From contig NZ_CAKXZT010000160.1 of assembly GCF_935825525.1 (NCBI RefSeq), forward strand, positions 90,002-154,001: a stretch of DNA of 64,000 nt, read 5' to 3'. Numbering within the stretch: the first letter of the stretch is position 1; the number at the start of each line of letters is the position of its first letter. The translations under genes were made by a program, and so were the position numbers. The stretch is from Mesorhizobium escarrei (GTDB lineage: Bacteria > Pseudomonadota > Alphaproteobacteria > Rhizobiales > Rhizobiaceae). This document shows, piece by piece, positions 1 to 8,504 of this stretch. The notes under the pieces are model-generated. The model was not told the origin of the DNA, searched no databases, and saw only the letters and a program-made list of their open reading frames with translations.

Positions 1-1380
1 CCCAAGATCGCCTCCAGTGTTGCGCCATGCCAATGCGCCGCAAGCCACATCGGTCACACCATCTGTATCGACGTCGTCTGTTGAGAGGGTGCATGTTTGC
101 AGGCCCGTCTCTATTGAAGCCGCGAGTTCCCATCGGTCCAGAGGCAACCGGTCGCGGGGCAAATCGAGCGCATTGATCCAGATGTGAACTGGCGGATTCG
201 TCACCCAATTGGAGCCGTAAACATCAAGATCGCCATCAGCGTCGAGATCAGCGAGAACGCCATTGTGGACTCCACCCTGACCGATGACCTGGACCCTCCA
301 CATCTCACCACGCCCGTCGATATTGTAGACAGCGGCAATCAATTGGTCGCTAGAGGTATGCATCTGACCTACAATGAGGTCTGGATCGCCATCTCCGTCC
401 AGATCGCCGACGGCCAGGGTGTGCGCCTTCTCGACGAGAGGCATTATTTTGCTGCTTTTCCAATACCCTCGGGGATTTCCATCCTGGGCTTTGTACCACA
501 CGATGTCTGCAACGTCCTCCGAGGACGAATACAGGACGTCGGGTTGGCCGTCTTGATCGATGTCCGCAACGACCGTTTTGAAGTTCTCAGGCGCCGGCCC
601 TATCGAATAACTCTGCCATTTGTCCACTCGTGCTTGTGCATATCCTGGGTTTTTAACCCAGGCTCCACTTACGACGATGTCCTGTATGCCGTCAGCATCT
701 ATGTCCCCTATGCCCAATCCTTCCTGACCAAAGTCGCGGCTCGTCAAAGGGCGGCCCATCCATGATCCGTCAGCATTCTGGAAAAAGATGATGACGCTAT
801 CTTGCGACCGCGTTGCAATATCTAGACGTTGGTCGCCATCGAAATCGGCGAGTTTGACATCCTTGCCCCAACCTCCGATCTCTCCGATCTCGCGACGGAG
901 CCATTGTGCGCCATCGGTAGGGTCTCCGCTTGGCAGTGGATTCTGGAACCCCACTAGATTGGCCCCTTCCGGCCCATCAGGAACGACTATGTCAAGATCG
1001 CCGTCACTGTCGATGTCGCCCAACGCACCGTCGGTCGTAAACTGGTTTTTGGGCCTTCCGATCAGATATGGACGCCAACCCGGTGCACGATACCAGACCA
1101 ACGCTTCCTTGACTTCGCCTCCGATCACGAGGTCGAAGAGGCCGTCGCCGTCAATGTCACCAACGATCTTTACGTCGCCGGATCGATCGTCGACGACTTG
1201 CATTCGAAATTCGAGGCCATCCCACAGCGCGGCCGACAACAGCGACACCGGCTCGCTGGCCGTGAACTTCGTGCACCCCACTATCACGGCCATTGCCAGC
1301 AAGCAGGTCCACCAAGCGGCACAGTGCCGTCTCCGCCGTTCCAATGTGCTCAACAGCATCTGAAAGACCTCAATGCTCAT
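1..1380 (-). CDS. FG-GAP/VCBS-repeat lipoprotein (3' end outside window)
   Basis: An open minus-strand frame runs from ATG at 1380 off the left edge, about 460 residues in the window. The first residues form a lipoprotein signal: a basic stretch, then a hydrophobic core ending in the lipobox VIVGC, so the mature protein would be lipid-anchored in the envelope. The rest is a series of acidic Ca-binding-type repeats, for example GDIDGDG, GDIDSDGDLD, GDIDADG, GDLDGDGDPD and ADLDADGDLD, each followed by hydrophobic strands. This is the FG-GAP/VCBS pattern of beta-propeller blades. Known relatives are surface or secreted binding proteins; the ligand cannot be told from sequence. A second ATG seven codons in is a possible start. 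Family assignment is secure, function open. Confidence 0.85.
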   Translation of the reverse strand, partial: MSIEVFQMLLSTLERRRRHCAAWWTCLLAMAVIVGCTKFTASEPVSLLSAALWDGLEFRMQVVDDRSGDVKIVGDIDGDGLFDLVIGGEVKEALVWYRAPGWRPYLIGRPKNQFTTDGALGDIDSDGDLDIVVPDGPEGANLVGFQNPLPSGDPTDGAQWLRREIGEIGGWGKDVKLADFDGDQRLDIATRSQDSVIIFFQNADGSWMGRPLTSRDFGQEGLGIGDIDADGIQDIVVSGAWVKNPGYAQARVDKWQSYSIGPAPENFKTVVADIDQDGQPDVLYSSSEDVADIVWYKAQDGNPRGYWKSSKIMPLVEKAHTLAVGDLDGDGDPDLIVGQMHTSSDQLIAAVYNIDGRGEMWRVQVIGQGGVHNGVLADLDADGDLDVYGSNWVTNPPVHIWINALDLPRDRLPLDRWELAASIETGLQTCTLSTDDVDTDGVTDVACGALAWRNTGGDLG

Positions 1381-1654
1381 GGCATCGGCTCTAATCGGAA
1401 AACCTGAACCAGGCCTTGTGGCCACCGTTCCTCCGAGAATGATCCGGCCTCCAAGTCGCCCGAGCAAAGCACGTGAGGCTATGCGGCCGTTAGAGGCCCA
1501 AAGTATGTATGTATACCACGTTTGAGGGCGCAGTCTGGTAAAGCCGGAACCGTGGTTGAGGTCGACATCAAGTGAAGGCGATCGGCTCCTGTGCGATTTG
1601 GTTAATGAACCGTTCCCCCTTTCGGTCAAGTACTGGAAATATTAAGATCCGCTA

Positions 1655-1885
1655 ATGTTGTTCGGCGATGAGCAAGGACAACATCATTTCTTGGATGGGG
1701 CCATCAGGGCCGAAATCCGCAGGAACCTGGCCGATGCCATGGGATTGCACGGCTTCGACTTCGAAGTCGACACCATACTCGACAGTTGGGAAGGCACGAT
1801 AGATGATCGTCGGGTGATAGAAGCCCTACGCATCATTAAACTCGCCGGCTTCATGTTCGACGAGGTTCCGTACAGAGCAGACTGA
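1655..1885 (+). CDS. small hypothetical protein (76 aa)
   Basis: ATG-started frame of 76 codons, rich in acidic residues, with no signal peptide or membrane segment. Composition is protein-like (alternating hydrophobic and acidic, C-terminal segment IIKLAGFMFDEV). There is no convincing ribosome binding site. It sits between the lipoprotein promoter region and transposase debris. I do not recognise a family, and it could be a chance frame. Confidence 0.4.
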   Translation: MLFGDEQGQHHFLDGAIRAEIRRNLADAMGLHGFDFEVDTILDSWEGTIDDRRVIEALRIIKLAGFMFDEVPYRAD

Positions 1886-2053
1886 AGTGGCTGCGTTTGC
1901 CCGCCAAAAAAGCCAGATCGCTGGCCTGATGAGGGTTGAGCTGCGGATCAAGCGCGGACACTAGACGATCGATTCCATGAATCTGGCTTGGAAGGGACGA
2001 TCAGTTACTTGGTGGATTCCTCGTTTGCGATTGGCAAAACGAGGAGCAGCATC

Positions 2054-2212
2054 ATGGCAGGACAGCGGCGTGTGATCGAGTTGGCGATGAACGAGGAAGC
2101 GGTTGTGCAATTGGGGGCGCGATATCGCGCTCGCGCACGGAACGCGCGAGCCGGGTGGCGCGCGCGCAAATGCTGCTCAACTATCGTGAAACACCGTCGT
2201 TCTTCACGGTAG
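2054..2212 (+). pseudogene. IS630-family transposase N-terminal fragment
   Basis: Starting at ATG 2054 the translation MAGQRRVIELAMNEEAV matches the usual start of rhizobial IS630-type transposases. After a one-base frame change near 2120 it continues as ISRSRTERASRVARAQMLL and then NYRETPSFFTV, the helix-turn-helix region of that family. Similarity stops abruptly at about 2212, where an ISAs1 fragment begins in the opposite orientation. Only about 50 of some 350 residues remain and the catalytic DDE domain is absent, so it is inactive. Confidence 0.7.
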
Positions 2213-2410
2213 ACGCCGCAGGAAGTCGAGATGCCTGTTCCCCCACAGAATGATGCCGTCATAGTCGTCGCAGGCCGCCATCGTGTCGCAGACAACCAAA
2301 AGCCGCACCTCGCTCAGCGGATACATCACCTTGCAGGGCTGGCGATTGTCCTTGATCGCCGAAAAATGCTCCAAAAGGCTCTTGCGGCGCGGCGTAGCAA
2401 CTTCGCTCAT
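2213..2410 (-). pseudogene. ISAs1-family transposase N-terminal fragment
   Basis: Minus-strand translation from ATG 2410 (MSEVATPRRKSLLEHFSAIK, then YPLSEVRLLVVCDTMAACDD and WGNRHLDFLRRL) is the N-terminal DDE_Tnp_1-associated domain of ISAs1-type transposases. It breaks off after RRL at about 2213, exactly where the IS630 fragment ends. The catalytic domain is missing. Confidence 0.75.
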
Positions 2411-2429
2411 GGCTTCCTCCGAATCTGCG

Positions 2430-2543
2430 GAAGGCGGCAAGGCCGTTGATGTCGCGCTCGATCTCGAACAGGGCGTCCTTGCGTTTGACCACCTCGAACG
2501 CGATCGGGGAGATTGGTGCGGCATCCTTGCCCGCGCTTGCCAT
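2430..2543 (-). pseudogene. IS66-family transposase C-terminal fragment
   Basis: About 38 minus-strand residues (SPIAFEVVKRKDALFEIERD, then INGL) match the conserved segment of IS66 transposases just after the catalytic core. Neighbouring sequence does not continue the gene on either side. It abuts the end of the polysaccharide polymerase gene at 2554 and the ISAs1 fragment at 2410, so it is a relic within an IS junction zone. Confidence 0.6.
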
Positions 2544-2553
2544 TAGGCAGCCG

Positions 2554-3984
2554 TCAGCCTACCTCAGCGAGCCGGCCGTCACCGTGAGGATATGGAGCCC
2601 GAGTATCGCGGCTGTCTTCAACAACCCGGATCCGGCTGACAAGAACGACAGCAAGGGGAACCCAGAAGTTGATACCGGGGTCGGCGCTGCCGCTTGTCAG
2701 CGACCCCGCGACAAGCGCCGACAAGGCGCAAGCCCGAACACTCGAAGCAATTGCGTCAACCTCTCGATCGACGTGACCTCGCCCCGACAGCCCCCGCGCC
2801 AGCATTGCCAACAGGATCGTCATCATTGCGGTGCCGAATAGCCCCAACTGGGAAAGCAGCGCTATCGGCCAACTCGAGGCCCGCGAACTCCCCAGTCCGA
2901 TCCCCAGCCCGCCCGTATCGAAGAAGGACTGCAGACTTTTATAATTCCAGTAGCTGCGCTCCTGACCTGAGGTTGACGTAGCTTTGTTGATCACCGTGCT
3001 GTCGACAAGCTGCAATACAGGATCGAAGATATGAGGGTAGAACAGAATTGCGGCCAGCCCGGAGAGGAGCAGCAGCGGTAGAAACGCGACAAGCAGTGCC
3101 TCCTCCGATCTCAGCCGACCTGAAGCGAGCGACTTCACGATGGAAATGACTACAGGCACGGTCACGATCGCAAGACCGACGTAGGCGGTCGATGACGTCG
3201 ACAGCAGCAGTAGAATAAACAGGGACATTGCTAGCGCCAATGCAAGCTTTGATCCGGTCTTTCGCCAATAGGTAAAAGTAAACGCGAGTCCCCCCAGCGA
3301 TACTCCGCCAAACGCCGATGCCTCCGAAAAGGCCCCTGCAATCCGCCAAAACCCGGCTTCCGTAGCATGGGTCAGCATGCTGTAGTTGGCGGTACGGATC
3401 GGGGCAAGGATGTCGTCGGCGCCGAGCAGCTTGCCCACCAGATCCAGAACGCCCATCAGCGCGTGCAAGCTGAACCATAGGAAGAAGCCCCGCCTGATAT
3501 CGGTTAGCGTGCCGCTGCGCTGCAGCAGCAGACAGACAGCCAGGAAGGTCAACCCGCCAAGGACAAAGTAACCCGCCTGAGAGATATTGGCAGACACCGG
3601 CGCCAAGGCCGCTTCGTAGACGCCCCTGCCCGTGCGGGACGAGACGAAGGCGCTCGTCTGCCCTGCAAAGAGCCTCGGAAATAACAGCGCTCCGATGCAG
3701 ACATAGACCATCAGCGCACAGACGATCCATGCTGCACCTATACGAACAAAGACCGCTCCTATTTCCCTCCAGATTCCCCGTCGAGCCAGCGCGGCTACTA
3801 TCACGAGCATACCAAAGACGGTAAAGATAAGCGGTGAAGAACCGCCAAGCGAGGTTATTGTCCCGATTGCCGTCGCACCAAACGCCAGAGAGGCAATCAG
3901 CGCAGTGATCATCGACCAGCGCATATAGACGACGATGGCCAGGATTCCCGTGCAAATAAGTGCCCCAACGACGGAAACCTGCAT
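2554..3984 (-). CDS. Wzy-like exopolysaccharide polymerase (O-antigen ligase-type membrane protein)
   Basis: 476-aa integral membrane protein with roughly ten to twelve hydrophobic segments spread over the whole length and a large hydrophilic loop at about residues 320-365 (HIFDPVLQLVDSTVINKATS, then SGQERSYWNY). That loop is the place and type expected for the periplasmic catalytic loop of Wzy/WaaL-family proteins. The predicted role is to polymerise lipid-linked repeat units on the periplasmic side of the inner membrane. It lies with ExoY- and ExoP-like genes in the same orientation, which supports an exopolysaccharide rather than a lipopolysaccharide-ligase role. Overall sequence identity in this family is low, so the exact substrate is unknown. 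Confidence 0.75.
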   Translation of the reverse strand: MQVSVVGALICTGILAIVVYMRWSMITALIASLAFGATAIGTITSLGGSSPLIFTVFGMLVIVAALARRGIWREIGAVFVRIGAAWIVCALMVYVCIGALLFPRLFAGQTSAFVSSRTGRGVYEAALAPVSANISQAGYFVLGGLTFLAVCLLLQRSGTLTDIRRGFFLWFSLHALMGVLDLVGKLLGADDILAPIRTANYSMLTHATEAGFWRIAGAFSEASAFGGVSLGGLAFTFTYWRKTGSKLALALAMSLFILLLLSTSSTAYVGLAIVTVPVVISIVKSLASGRLRSEEALLVAFLPLLLLSGLAAILFYPHIFDPVLQLVDSTVINKATSTSGQERSYWNYKSLQSFFDTGGLGIGLGSSRASSWPIALLSQLGLFGTAMMTILLAMLARGLSGRGHVDREVDAIASSVRACALSALVAGSLTSGSADPGINFWVPLAVVLVSRIRVVEDSRDTRAPYPHGDGRLAEVG

Positions 3985-4120
3985 TTCACACTCCGACGAT
4001 CAATGATCCAGACCCTGACTGCGCCGCCGAATCCGCTAAGCTAAATGGTTGGCTTCACAAAAACGAGCGACTCTGATTTGCTTGGGACAGGGTTCGTCTT
4101 GCGCGGCGTCGATTGACCCT

Positions 4121-4130
4121 GGGAGGAGGT
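4121..4130 (+). promoter_or_regulatory. strong ribosome binding site for the 4135 gene
   Basis: The purine run gggaggaggt lies four bases before a GTG codon at 4135. It is the main reason to accept the short plus-strand membrane protein as a real gene and to choose GTG as its start. Confidence 0.7.
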
Positions 4131-4134
4131 CGCC

Positions 4135-4377
4135 GTGTTGCTTGCTATTGTCGGCGTTGCCGGTCTTGCCCTGGCAATAGGGCTTACGTTGCGCGCGCCG
4201 GCGCTGATCGTGGCGACCTTGGTGGTGATCGTCGGCAGCATCGCTGTAGGCAGTTTTCTTCACCTGTCTATTCCAAACACCATCCGCTCGACGTTTTATC
4301 TCGTTGTCGTCACCCAAATTGCCTATCTGGTCGGCCTTGCAATTGCCGTGCTGCGGCACCGCCTAAGGCGACGATAG
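4135..4377 (+). CDS. small inner-membrane protein (80 aa)
   Basis: GTG-started gene with a near-ideal ribosome binding site. The product is almost wholly hydrophobic, with two or three transmembrane segments (LLAIVGVAGLALAIGL, ALIVATLVVIVGSIAV, LVVVTQIAYLVGLAIAV) and a basic tail HRLRRR. It is encoded against its neighbours, between the polymerase and ExoY-like genes. Small two-TM inner-membrane proteins of this size, such as ExoX and SyrA, modulate exopolysaccharide production in rhizobia, and the position invites that comparison. I see no diagnostic motif, so this is only a hypothesis. Confidence 0.65.
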   Translation: MLLAIVGVAGLALAIGLTLRAPALIVATLVVIVGSIAVGSFLHLSIPNTIRSTFYLVVVTQIAYLVGLAIAVLRHRLRRR

Positions 4378-4447
4378 CGTTGGCGATAGCAGCGTGGGCG
4401 ACAATCGCATGAGGCCGTTTCTGCCGCGCCGCCTGACATAGCCAAGG

Positions 4448-5314
4448 TCAGGAGGTCTGATCAAACTTCATGATGGCCGGTATCGTCCGCATCAGGATCG
4501 AAAGATCGCGGCGCAGAGCCCATGTCCGAACGTACTGCATATCCAGCAATACGCGATGCGAATAGTCGGTCGTGTTTCTCCCGTTTATCTGCCAGAGGCC
4601 GGTCAGTCCTGGCCGCGTCTTCAAATATTCATGCGATGCGGCGCCATAGCGTTGCAATTCGTCGGCAACGACAGGACGCGGGCCGACGCAACTCATGTCA
4701 CCCCGCAAGATGTTGAACAGCTGCGGCAGCTCATCCAGGCTCGATTTGCGAAGCATCTTTCCGAAAAACAGGATACGCGGATCGCACTTCAGTTTCTGGT
4801 TGGCTGCCCATTCCTGGGCGGCTTTTGGATTGCAGCTCAAATGCCGTTCGAGCACCTCCTCGGCATTCGGTACCATAGTGCGGAACTTGTAGCAGTCGAA
4901 GGCCTTTCCGTTGAATCCAATACGCCGGTGAACGAACAGCACCGGACCGCCTGTGGTGGCCTTGATCAGTAGCGGGATCAGAACCAGGATCGGACCGGCC
5001 AGGATAAGCGCTGTCGAGGCTACAATCAGATCCAGCAGCCTCTTGGCCCAACCGCCGAGCGGCTGTCGGCTTTCGCTGCGCGCATCGTCTTCAAAGCTTG
5101 CCGTGCGCATATCCGGCTCGAACGAAACCGTGCCATGGTCATGGCTTGCGTTGAGTTGAGGCGACGAAAGGTCTGGCGTGTTCGATCGTGCGGCCGCGTC
5201 GCTTTCACGCCGAAGAAGCGATGTCGCGGCGGGCCTGGCCCCGACCAGTTGAGCCCAGCCTTCAACAGCCAGGTCTTCGCACTGCCGCAGGTTGCTTTCG
5301 ATCACGTTGGACAT
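4448..5314 (-). CDS. undecaprenyl-phosphate sugar phosphotransferase (ExoY-like)
   Basis: 288-aa bacterial sugar transferase that starts repeat-unit synthesis by placing the first sugar-1-phosphate on undecaprenyl phosphate. After a variable, probably disordered region of about 95 residues comes a hydrophobic hairpin (LLDLIVASTALILAGPILVL). The conserved cytoplasmic catalytic core follows: GPVLFVHRRIGFNGKAF, YKFRTM, RKSSLDELPQLFNIL, MSCVGPRP and RPGLTGLWQINGRN. It resembles ExoY/WcaJ C-terminal halves and lacks the four-TM N-domain. A TTG at 5383 would give a longer frame; ATG 5314 is preferred because the extra 23 residues look untranslated. The first sugar (galactose or glucose) cannot be decided. 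Confidence 0.88.
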   Translation of the reverse strand: MSNVIESNLRQCEDLAVEGWAQLVGARPAATSLLRRESDAAARSNTPDLSSPQLNASHDHGTVSFEPDMRTASFEDDARSESRQPLGGWAKRLLDLIVASTALILAGPILVLIPLLIKATTGGPVLFVHRRIGFNGKAFDCYKFRTMVPNAEEVLERHLSCNPKAAQEWAANQKLKCDPRILFFGKMLRKSSLDELPQLFNILRGDMSCVGPRPVVADELQRYGAASHEYLKTRPGLTGLWQINGRNTTDYSHRVLLDMQYVRTWALRRDLSILMRTIPAIMKFDQTS

Positions 5315-5741
5315 CTTCCGCTTGCGCTCGATTTCAACTTTTCGTTCGCATCTTGTCGACGACGGATGATGTCCGACAAGCAAGGAAAAGGTGGTAGATC
5401 GGGGGTGTTTGGCAGCGTGGCCTACCCCTTAGTTGCTAGGCCAGCTACGAATGGCTGCTCTGTCCAATACCTGGCACGGTATCTGAAACGATCATCCGGC
5501 TCGCGACGCCCCGAAGGGCGCGGATTCACTTTGACAGGCAAGTGTCGGAGACTGGCAGTGTCGAGACTTGCCGCTGGACTCTAAAGCGCGTCGCGTTTGA
5601 ACGGATTCATGCGACGCGCTTAAGTTCTTGTTTTGTTGCATGTCGCCATCGCAAAACCGCTGCGCACCCTCGGTTCAAGCCCGAGGGCATGCTTTTTCGC
5701 GACATGCATTAGCTCGACGCCGCCGCGAGGAGGACAGGATG
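5315..5741. other. intergenic region with a dispersed repeat
   Basis: About 430 bases between the divergently read starts and ends of the ExoY-like and ExoP-like genes. The second half is occupied by the palindromic repeat at 5584-5711. The first half probably contains the promoter of the ExoY-like gene, but no convincing promoter or coding frame was seen. Confidence 0.5.
5584..5711 (+). repeat. dispersed rhizobial palindromic repeat, copy 1
   Basis: Intergenic element with two nested stems. An 11-base perfect inverted repeat, aagcgcgtcgc (5584-5594) with gcgacgcgctt (5611-5621), is followed by tgcatgtcgc (5637-5646) pairing with gcgacatgca (5699-5708). Between the latter arms is an inner hairpin, ccctcgg/ccgaggg. 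The strings gtcgccatcgcaaaaccgctg and aagttcttgttttg are typical of short intergenic repeats scattered through Rhizobiales genomes. A second copy in the opposite orientation lies at 10521-10642. Confidence 0.75.
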
Positions 5742-7616
5742 TCAGCGCGGCGCTTGACCTGCGCGCTTCCGGTAACGATGAGCCGACACAGTACGAACAC
5801 GTGTCATCAACACGCCAAGGACGGAGGAATTGGTGTTTTTGAGTGTCTGCGTCAGGTCTTCCAGTTGATCAAGCGACGTCACGCCCCACTGCGCCACCAC
5901 AATCACGCCATCAAGAAGCGGGCAGAGAGCAAGCCCTTCGGCTCCTGAACTAAACGGTGGGAGCTCAACAATAACGATACCGTAACCACCAACTTCGCTC
6001 AGCAATTTCTCCATATTATCGGGAACCAGCAAATTCGCCGAATTCGACACATCGTTCTTCAAATAATAAAACGATGTCTTTTCAATGAATCGGATTTGCT
6101 TTCCGACGTCTTTAGGGCTGCCGGAATCCCGATCGATCACGTTGAAATCGGAGGAAAAGACACGTTCGTTGGCCAGTGCCGACTTATCGTCGGCGTTGAT
6201 CACGAGGGTCGCTGTGCCCGTCGCCCCACACAGCGCCGCCAGATTGCTTACAATGGTGCTCTTTCCGTCACCGGGGGACACGGATGTAATTCCGATGCGA
6301 CGGGTGGCCCCGGCCAGGCCCATGATCGCCTTGACGCTCCTGAGGCTGCCGCTGAATGAAGAGTCCGGATTCCTGAGCACCTCGTCAAGCCGGCCAAAAC
6401 CACCCCGCCTGAAGCTGACCGGCGGCAATTCTCCAATACAGGCCAGGCCCAGTTCGCGACGGATCTGACGCGGGGTCCTCACGTTCCGATCGAGGCCGCG
6501 TCGTGCTACGGCGAACCCGATGCCAGCCACCATTCCGGCAAGTGCGCCAAAGGCGAGGATCAGCGTCTTGCGCGGCCGACTTGCTTTCTTTGGGCTCGTT
6601 GCGGACGTGATGACGCGAGCATCGGCGATCAGGTAAGGCTGTTGGTCGACCGAGTTTGTATACGCCGCGAGCAGGCTCTCATACATCTTTCGATAAGTGT
6701 CGGCGGTAACCTCCAACTGCTCCAGCGTAATCTGGTGTGTTGGCTGTCCTTCACTGAGCGCGGGGTCCTGTCCCGCGACGGACGTCTCGTCCTGACCGAT
6801 GCTGTAGTCGTGTTTTGCGCGAAACTGCTGGGCGACCCGGGTCGCGCTGTTCATCTGATCACCGACCTCCCGCATCCGCCTTTCCAACCATGCGATGCCT
6901 TCGCTAGCCGTTGCTGTTGTCGTTTGCACTTGCTCGCGCACGAACGCTTCCGCTGTGGCGTTTGCGACGCGTGCCGCCAATGCCGGATCGTGAGACTGGA
7001 ATGTAATGTCCATTGCATAGGAAACACCGACACGCTGGACATCCAGGCCACCGCTGAATATCTCCACTGCGTGACGCCGACGCTCGGATTCCAGCGGCGG
7101 GCTGTTCGCCTCCATTCGATCCGGCAAGGGCAGCACGCGATGGAAGAAATCCGTCAGCGCAGCATTGCCGGTATGGAGTCCGCCGGCATCAACGATGCTC
7201 ATCCAGGCTCTGCGAAACCTCTCGCCGATGGTCGGACCGTCCAGATCCCTGAAGGTTGGATTGTCCATGAGTCCAAGGTCATCGATCACCATCATCGCGA
7301 TTTTCTGGGAGCGCAGAACAGCAAGTTGGCTCTCGACCTGAGCGGTATCGAGCGACAGGTTCACTTCGGCCGGTTGCTGCTGAAGGTTTCTGGGTATCTT
7401 CGGTTCGATCAGGATCTGGGTGCGCGCGGAATAAACAGGATCCGAGGTAGCAAAGTAGAACGTCGCGCAAACGATTCCGGCGATGACGAACGCAAGAATC
7501 GAGAAAAGATACTGCCGAGCAAACGAGACAACGTCAGCGAGGCTGATAAAGTCCTGCGGCGCATCCGCCCCGAGCCATGGCTTGTGAGCAGTTGCCGCCG
7601 ACGGCCGGTCTAGCAT
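5742..7616 (-). CDS. Wzz/chain-length determinant fused to a BY-kinase-like ATPase (ExoP-like)
   Basis: About 624-aa inner-membrane protein. An N-terminal Wzz domain starts with a TM helix (YLFSILAFVIAGIVCATFYF), has a long coiled-coil periplasmic part, and returns through a second TM (TLILAFGALAGMVAGIGFAV). A cytoplasmic ATPase with Walker A SPGDGKSTIVSN follows. ExoP/Wzc proteins set polymer length and export by cycles of tyrosine phosphorylation. Here the kinase looks degenerate: Walker A' reads LVINADD instead of the usual LxxDxD, Walker B reads IVELPPF with Glu for Asp, and the C-terminal tail has one Tyr (HRYRKR) rather than a cluster. Start is uncertain; ATG 7673 or GTG 7679 are alternatives to 7616. 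Confidence 0.82.
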   Translation of the reverse strand: MLDRPSAATAHKPWLGADAPQDFISLADVVSFARQYLFSILAFVIAGIVCATFYFATSDPVYSARTQILIEPKIPRNLQQQPAEVNLSLDTAQVESQLAVLRSQKIAMMVIDDLGLMDNPTFRDLDGPTIGERFRRAWMSIVDAGGLHTGNAALTDFFHRVLPLPDRMEANSPPLESERRRHAVEIFSGGLDVQRVGVSYAMDITFQSHDPALAARVANATAEAFVREQVQTTTATASEGIAWLERRMREVGDQMNSATRVAQQFRAKHDYSIGQDETSVAGQDPALSEGQPTHQITLEQLEVTADTYRKMYESLLAAYTNSVDQQPYLIADARVITSATSPKKASRPRKTLILAFGALAGMVAGIGFAVARRGLDRNVRTPRQIRRELGLACIGELPPVSFRRGGFGRLDEVLRNPDSSFSGSLRSVKAIMGLAGATRRIGITSVSPGDGKSTIVSNLAALCGATGTATLVINADDKSALANERVFSSDFNVIDRDSGSPKDVGKQIRFIEKTSFYYLKNDVSNSANLLVPDNMEKLLSEVGGYGIVIVELPPFSSGAEGLALCPLLDGVIVVAQWGVTSLDQLEDLTQTLKNTNSSVLGVLMTRVRTVSAHRYRKRAGQAPR

Positions 7617-7733
7617 GGCTTCAATCCAAATCTGCGACAAAGAGAGCGGCGAACTGCAACGGTCGAGCAGCATCGCCACCGATGGGCCCCGGTTCGAGCA
7701 TGCAGCCGCGCCACTGTTATGATGACGACCGTT

Positions 7734-8504
7734 TTAGCTCGATCGGCCCAATAGGTGGGCGCCAGGAAACATCTCATTGAGCTTGTAGACGACCTCCGTC
7801 CTGTTCGTCGCCTTCAGCTTCTTCATGATGTTGCGGATATGAACCTTGACCGTGCTCTCTCGAAGGTTGAGCTCATGAGCGATTATCTTGTTCGCCTTGC
7901 CACGCCTGAGAGCCTGGACGACCTCTTCTTGCCGCTCCGTGAACACACTCGCCATCGGCCTTGCCATATCGACTGTTGTGTCGATTGCCTTGTGCTGGGC
8001 AAGCACGCTGCTTGCAGGGACAAATGTGCCACCGGCAAGGACGAGATTTACGGCTTCAACACAGATCTCGAAACGGATCGATGAAGGGATGTAGGCTTTT
8101 GCGCCATAATTCAACGCCTTCAGAATCTGCTCTAGATCGTCGGTATCGGCCAAAATCACCACTGGAACCGGGTGGGCCTCATTGACGAGATCGGCGATTT
8201 CGCTGCCGGTTCTTGCATCTGTCACCTTTCGGCTGCCGACGTTCAGCAGAATAGCCGAGATCGACAGTGCATTCTCTTGATGCCGCCACTCTTCGATCGA
8301 ACCGAACGACAGGATTTCCTTGCCGATGCCATAGGCGGTCAGGCATTGCGCAAGACATTGCCGGTCAAGCACTCGCTCGTCCAGCAGAGCCAGGCAAGAT
8401 TCGGTCAAGCCATGTCTATGAAGATGTATTCCATTCCCGGCCTTGCGCGATACGAATTCCAGTGCACCGGGTGATTTGCTATCCAGTTGAATTGTCGGAA
8501 CCAT
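7734..8504 (-). CDS. LuxR/NarL-type transcriptional regulator with degenerate receiver
   Basis: 256-aa two-domain regulator. Residues about 35-165 have the pattern of a response-regulator receiver, but where the phosphoacceptor Asp should end strand 3 the sequence reads AILLNVGSR (Asn88). Residues about 190-250 are a LuxR/GerE helix-turn-helix (FTERQEEVVQALRRGKANK, LRESTVKVHIRNIMKKLKA). Start ATG 8504 is fixed by ggggag seven bases upstream; a longer TTG frame would include that site. It directly follows the ExoP-like gene in the cluster, so control of polysaccharide genes is the simplest inference, probably without classical phosphorylation. Confidence 0.85.
   Translation of the reverse strand: MVPTIQLDSKSPGALEFVSRKAGNGIHLHRHGLTESCLALLDERVLDRQCLAQCLTAYGIGKEILSFGSIEEWRHQENALSISAILLNVGSRKVTDARTGSEIADLVNEAHPVPVVILADTDDLEQILKALNYGAKAYIPSSIRFEICVEAVNLVLAGGTFVPASSVLAQHKAIDTTVDMARPMASVFTERQEEVVQALRRGKANKIIAHELNLRESTVKVHIRNIMKKLKATNRTEVVYKLNEMFPGAHLLGRSS

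Noticed and set aside
184..1363. Plus-strand open frames of 190 residues each
   Set aside because: They are shadows of the minus-strand FG-GAP gene, whose translation shows repeated GDLDGDG motifs and a lipobox.
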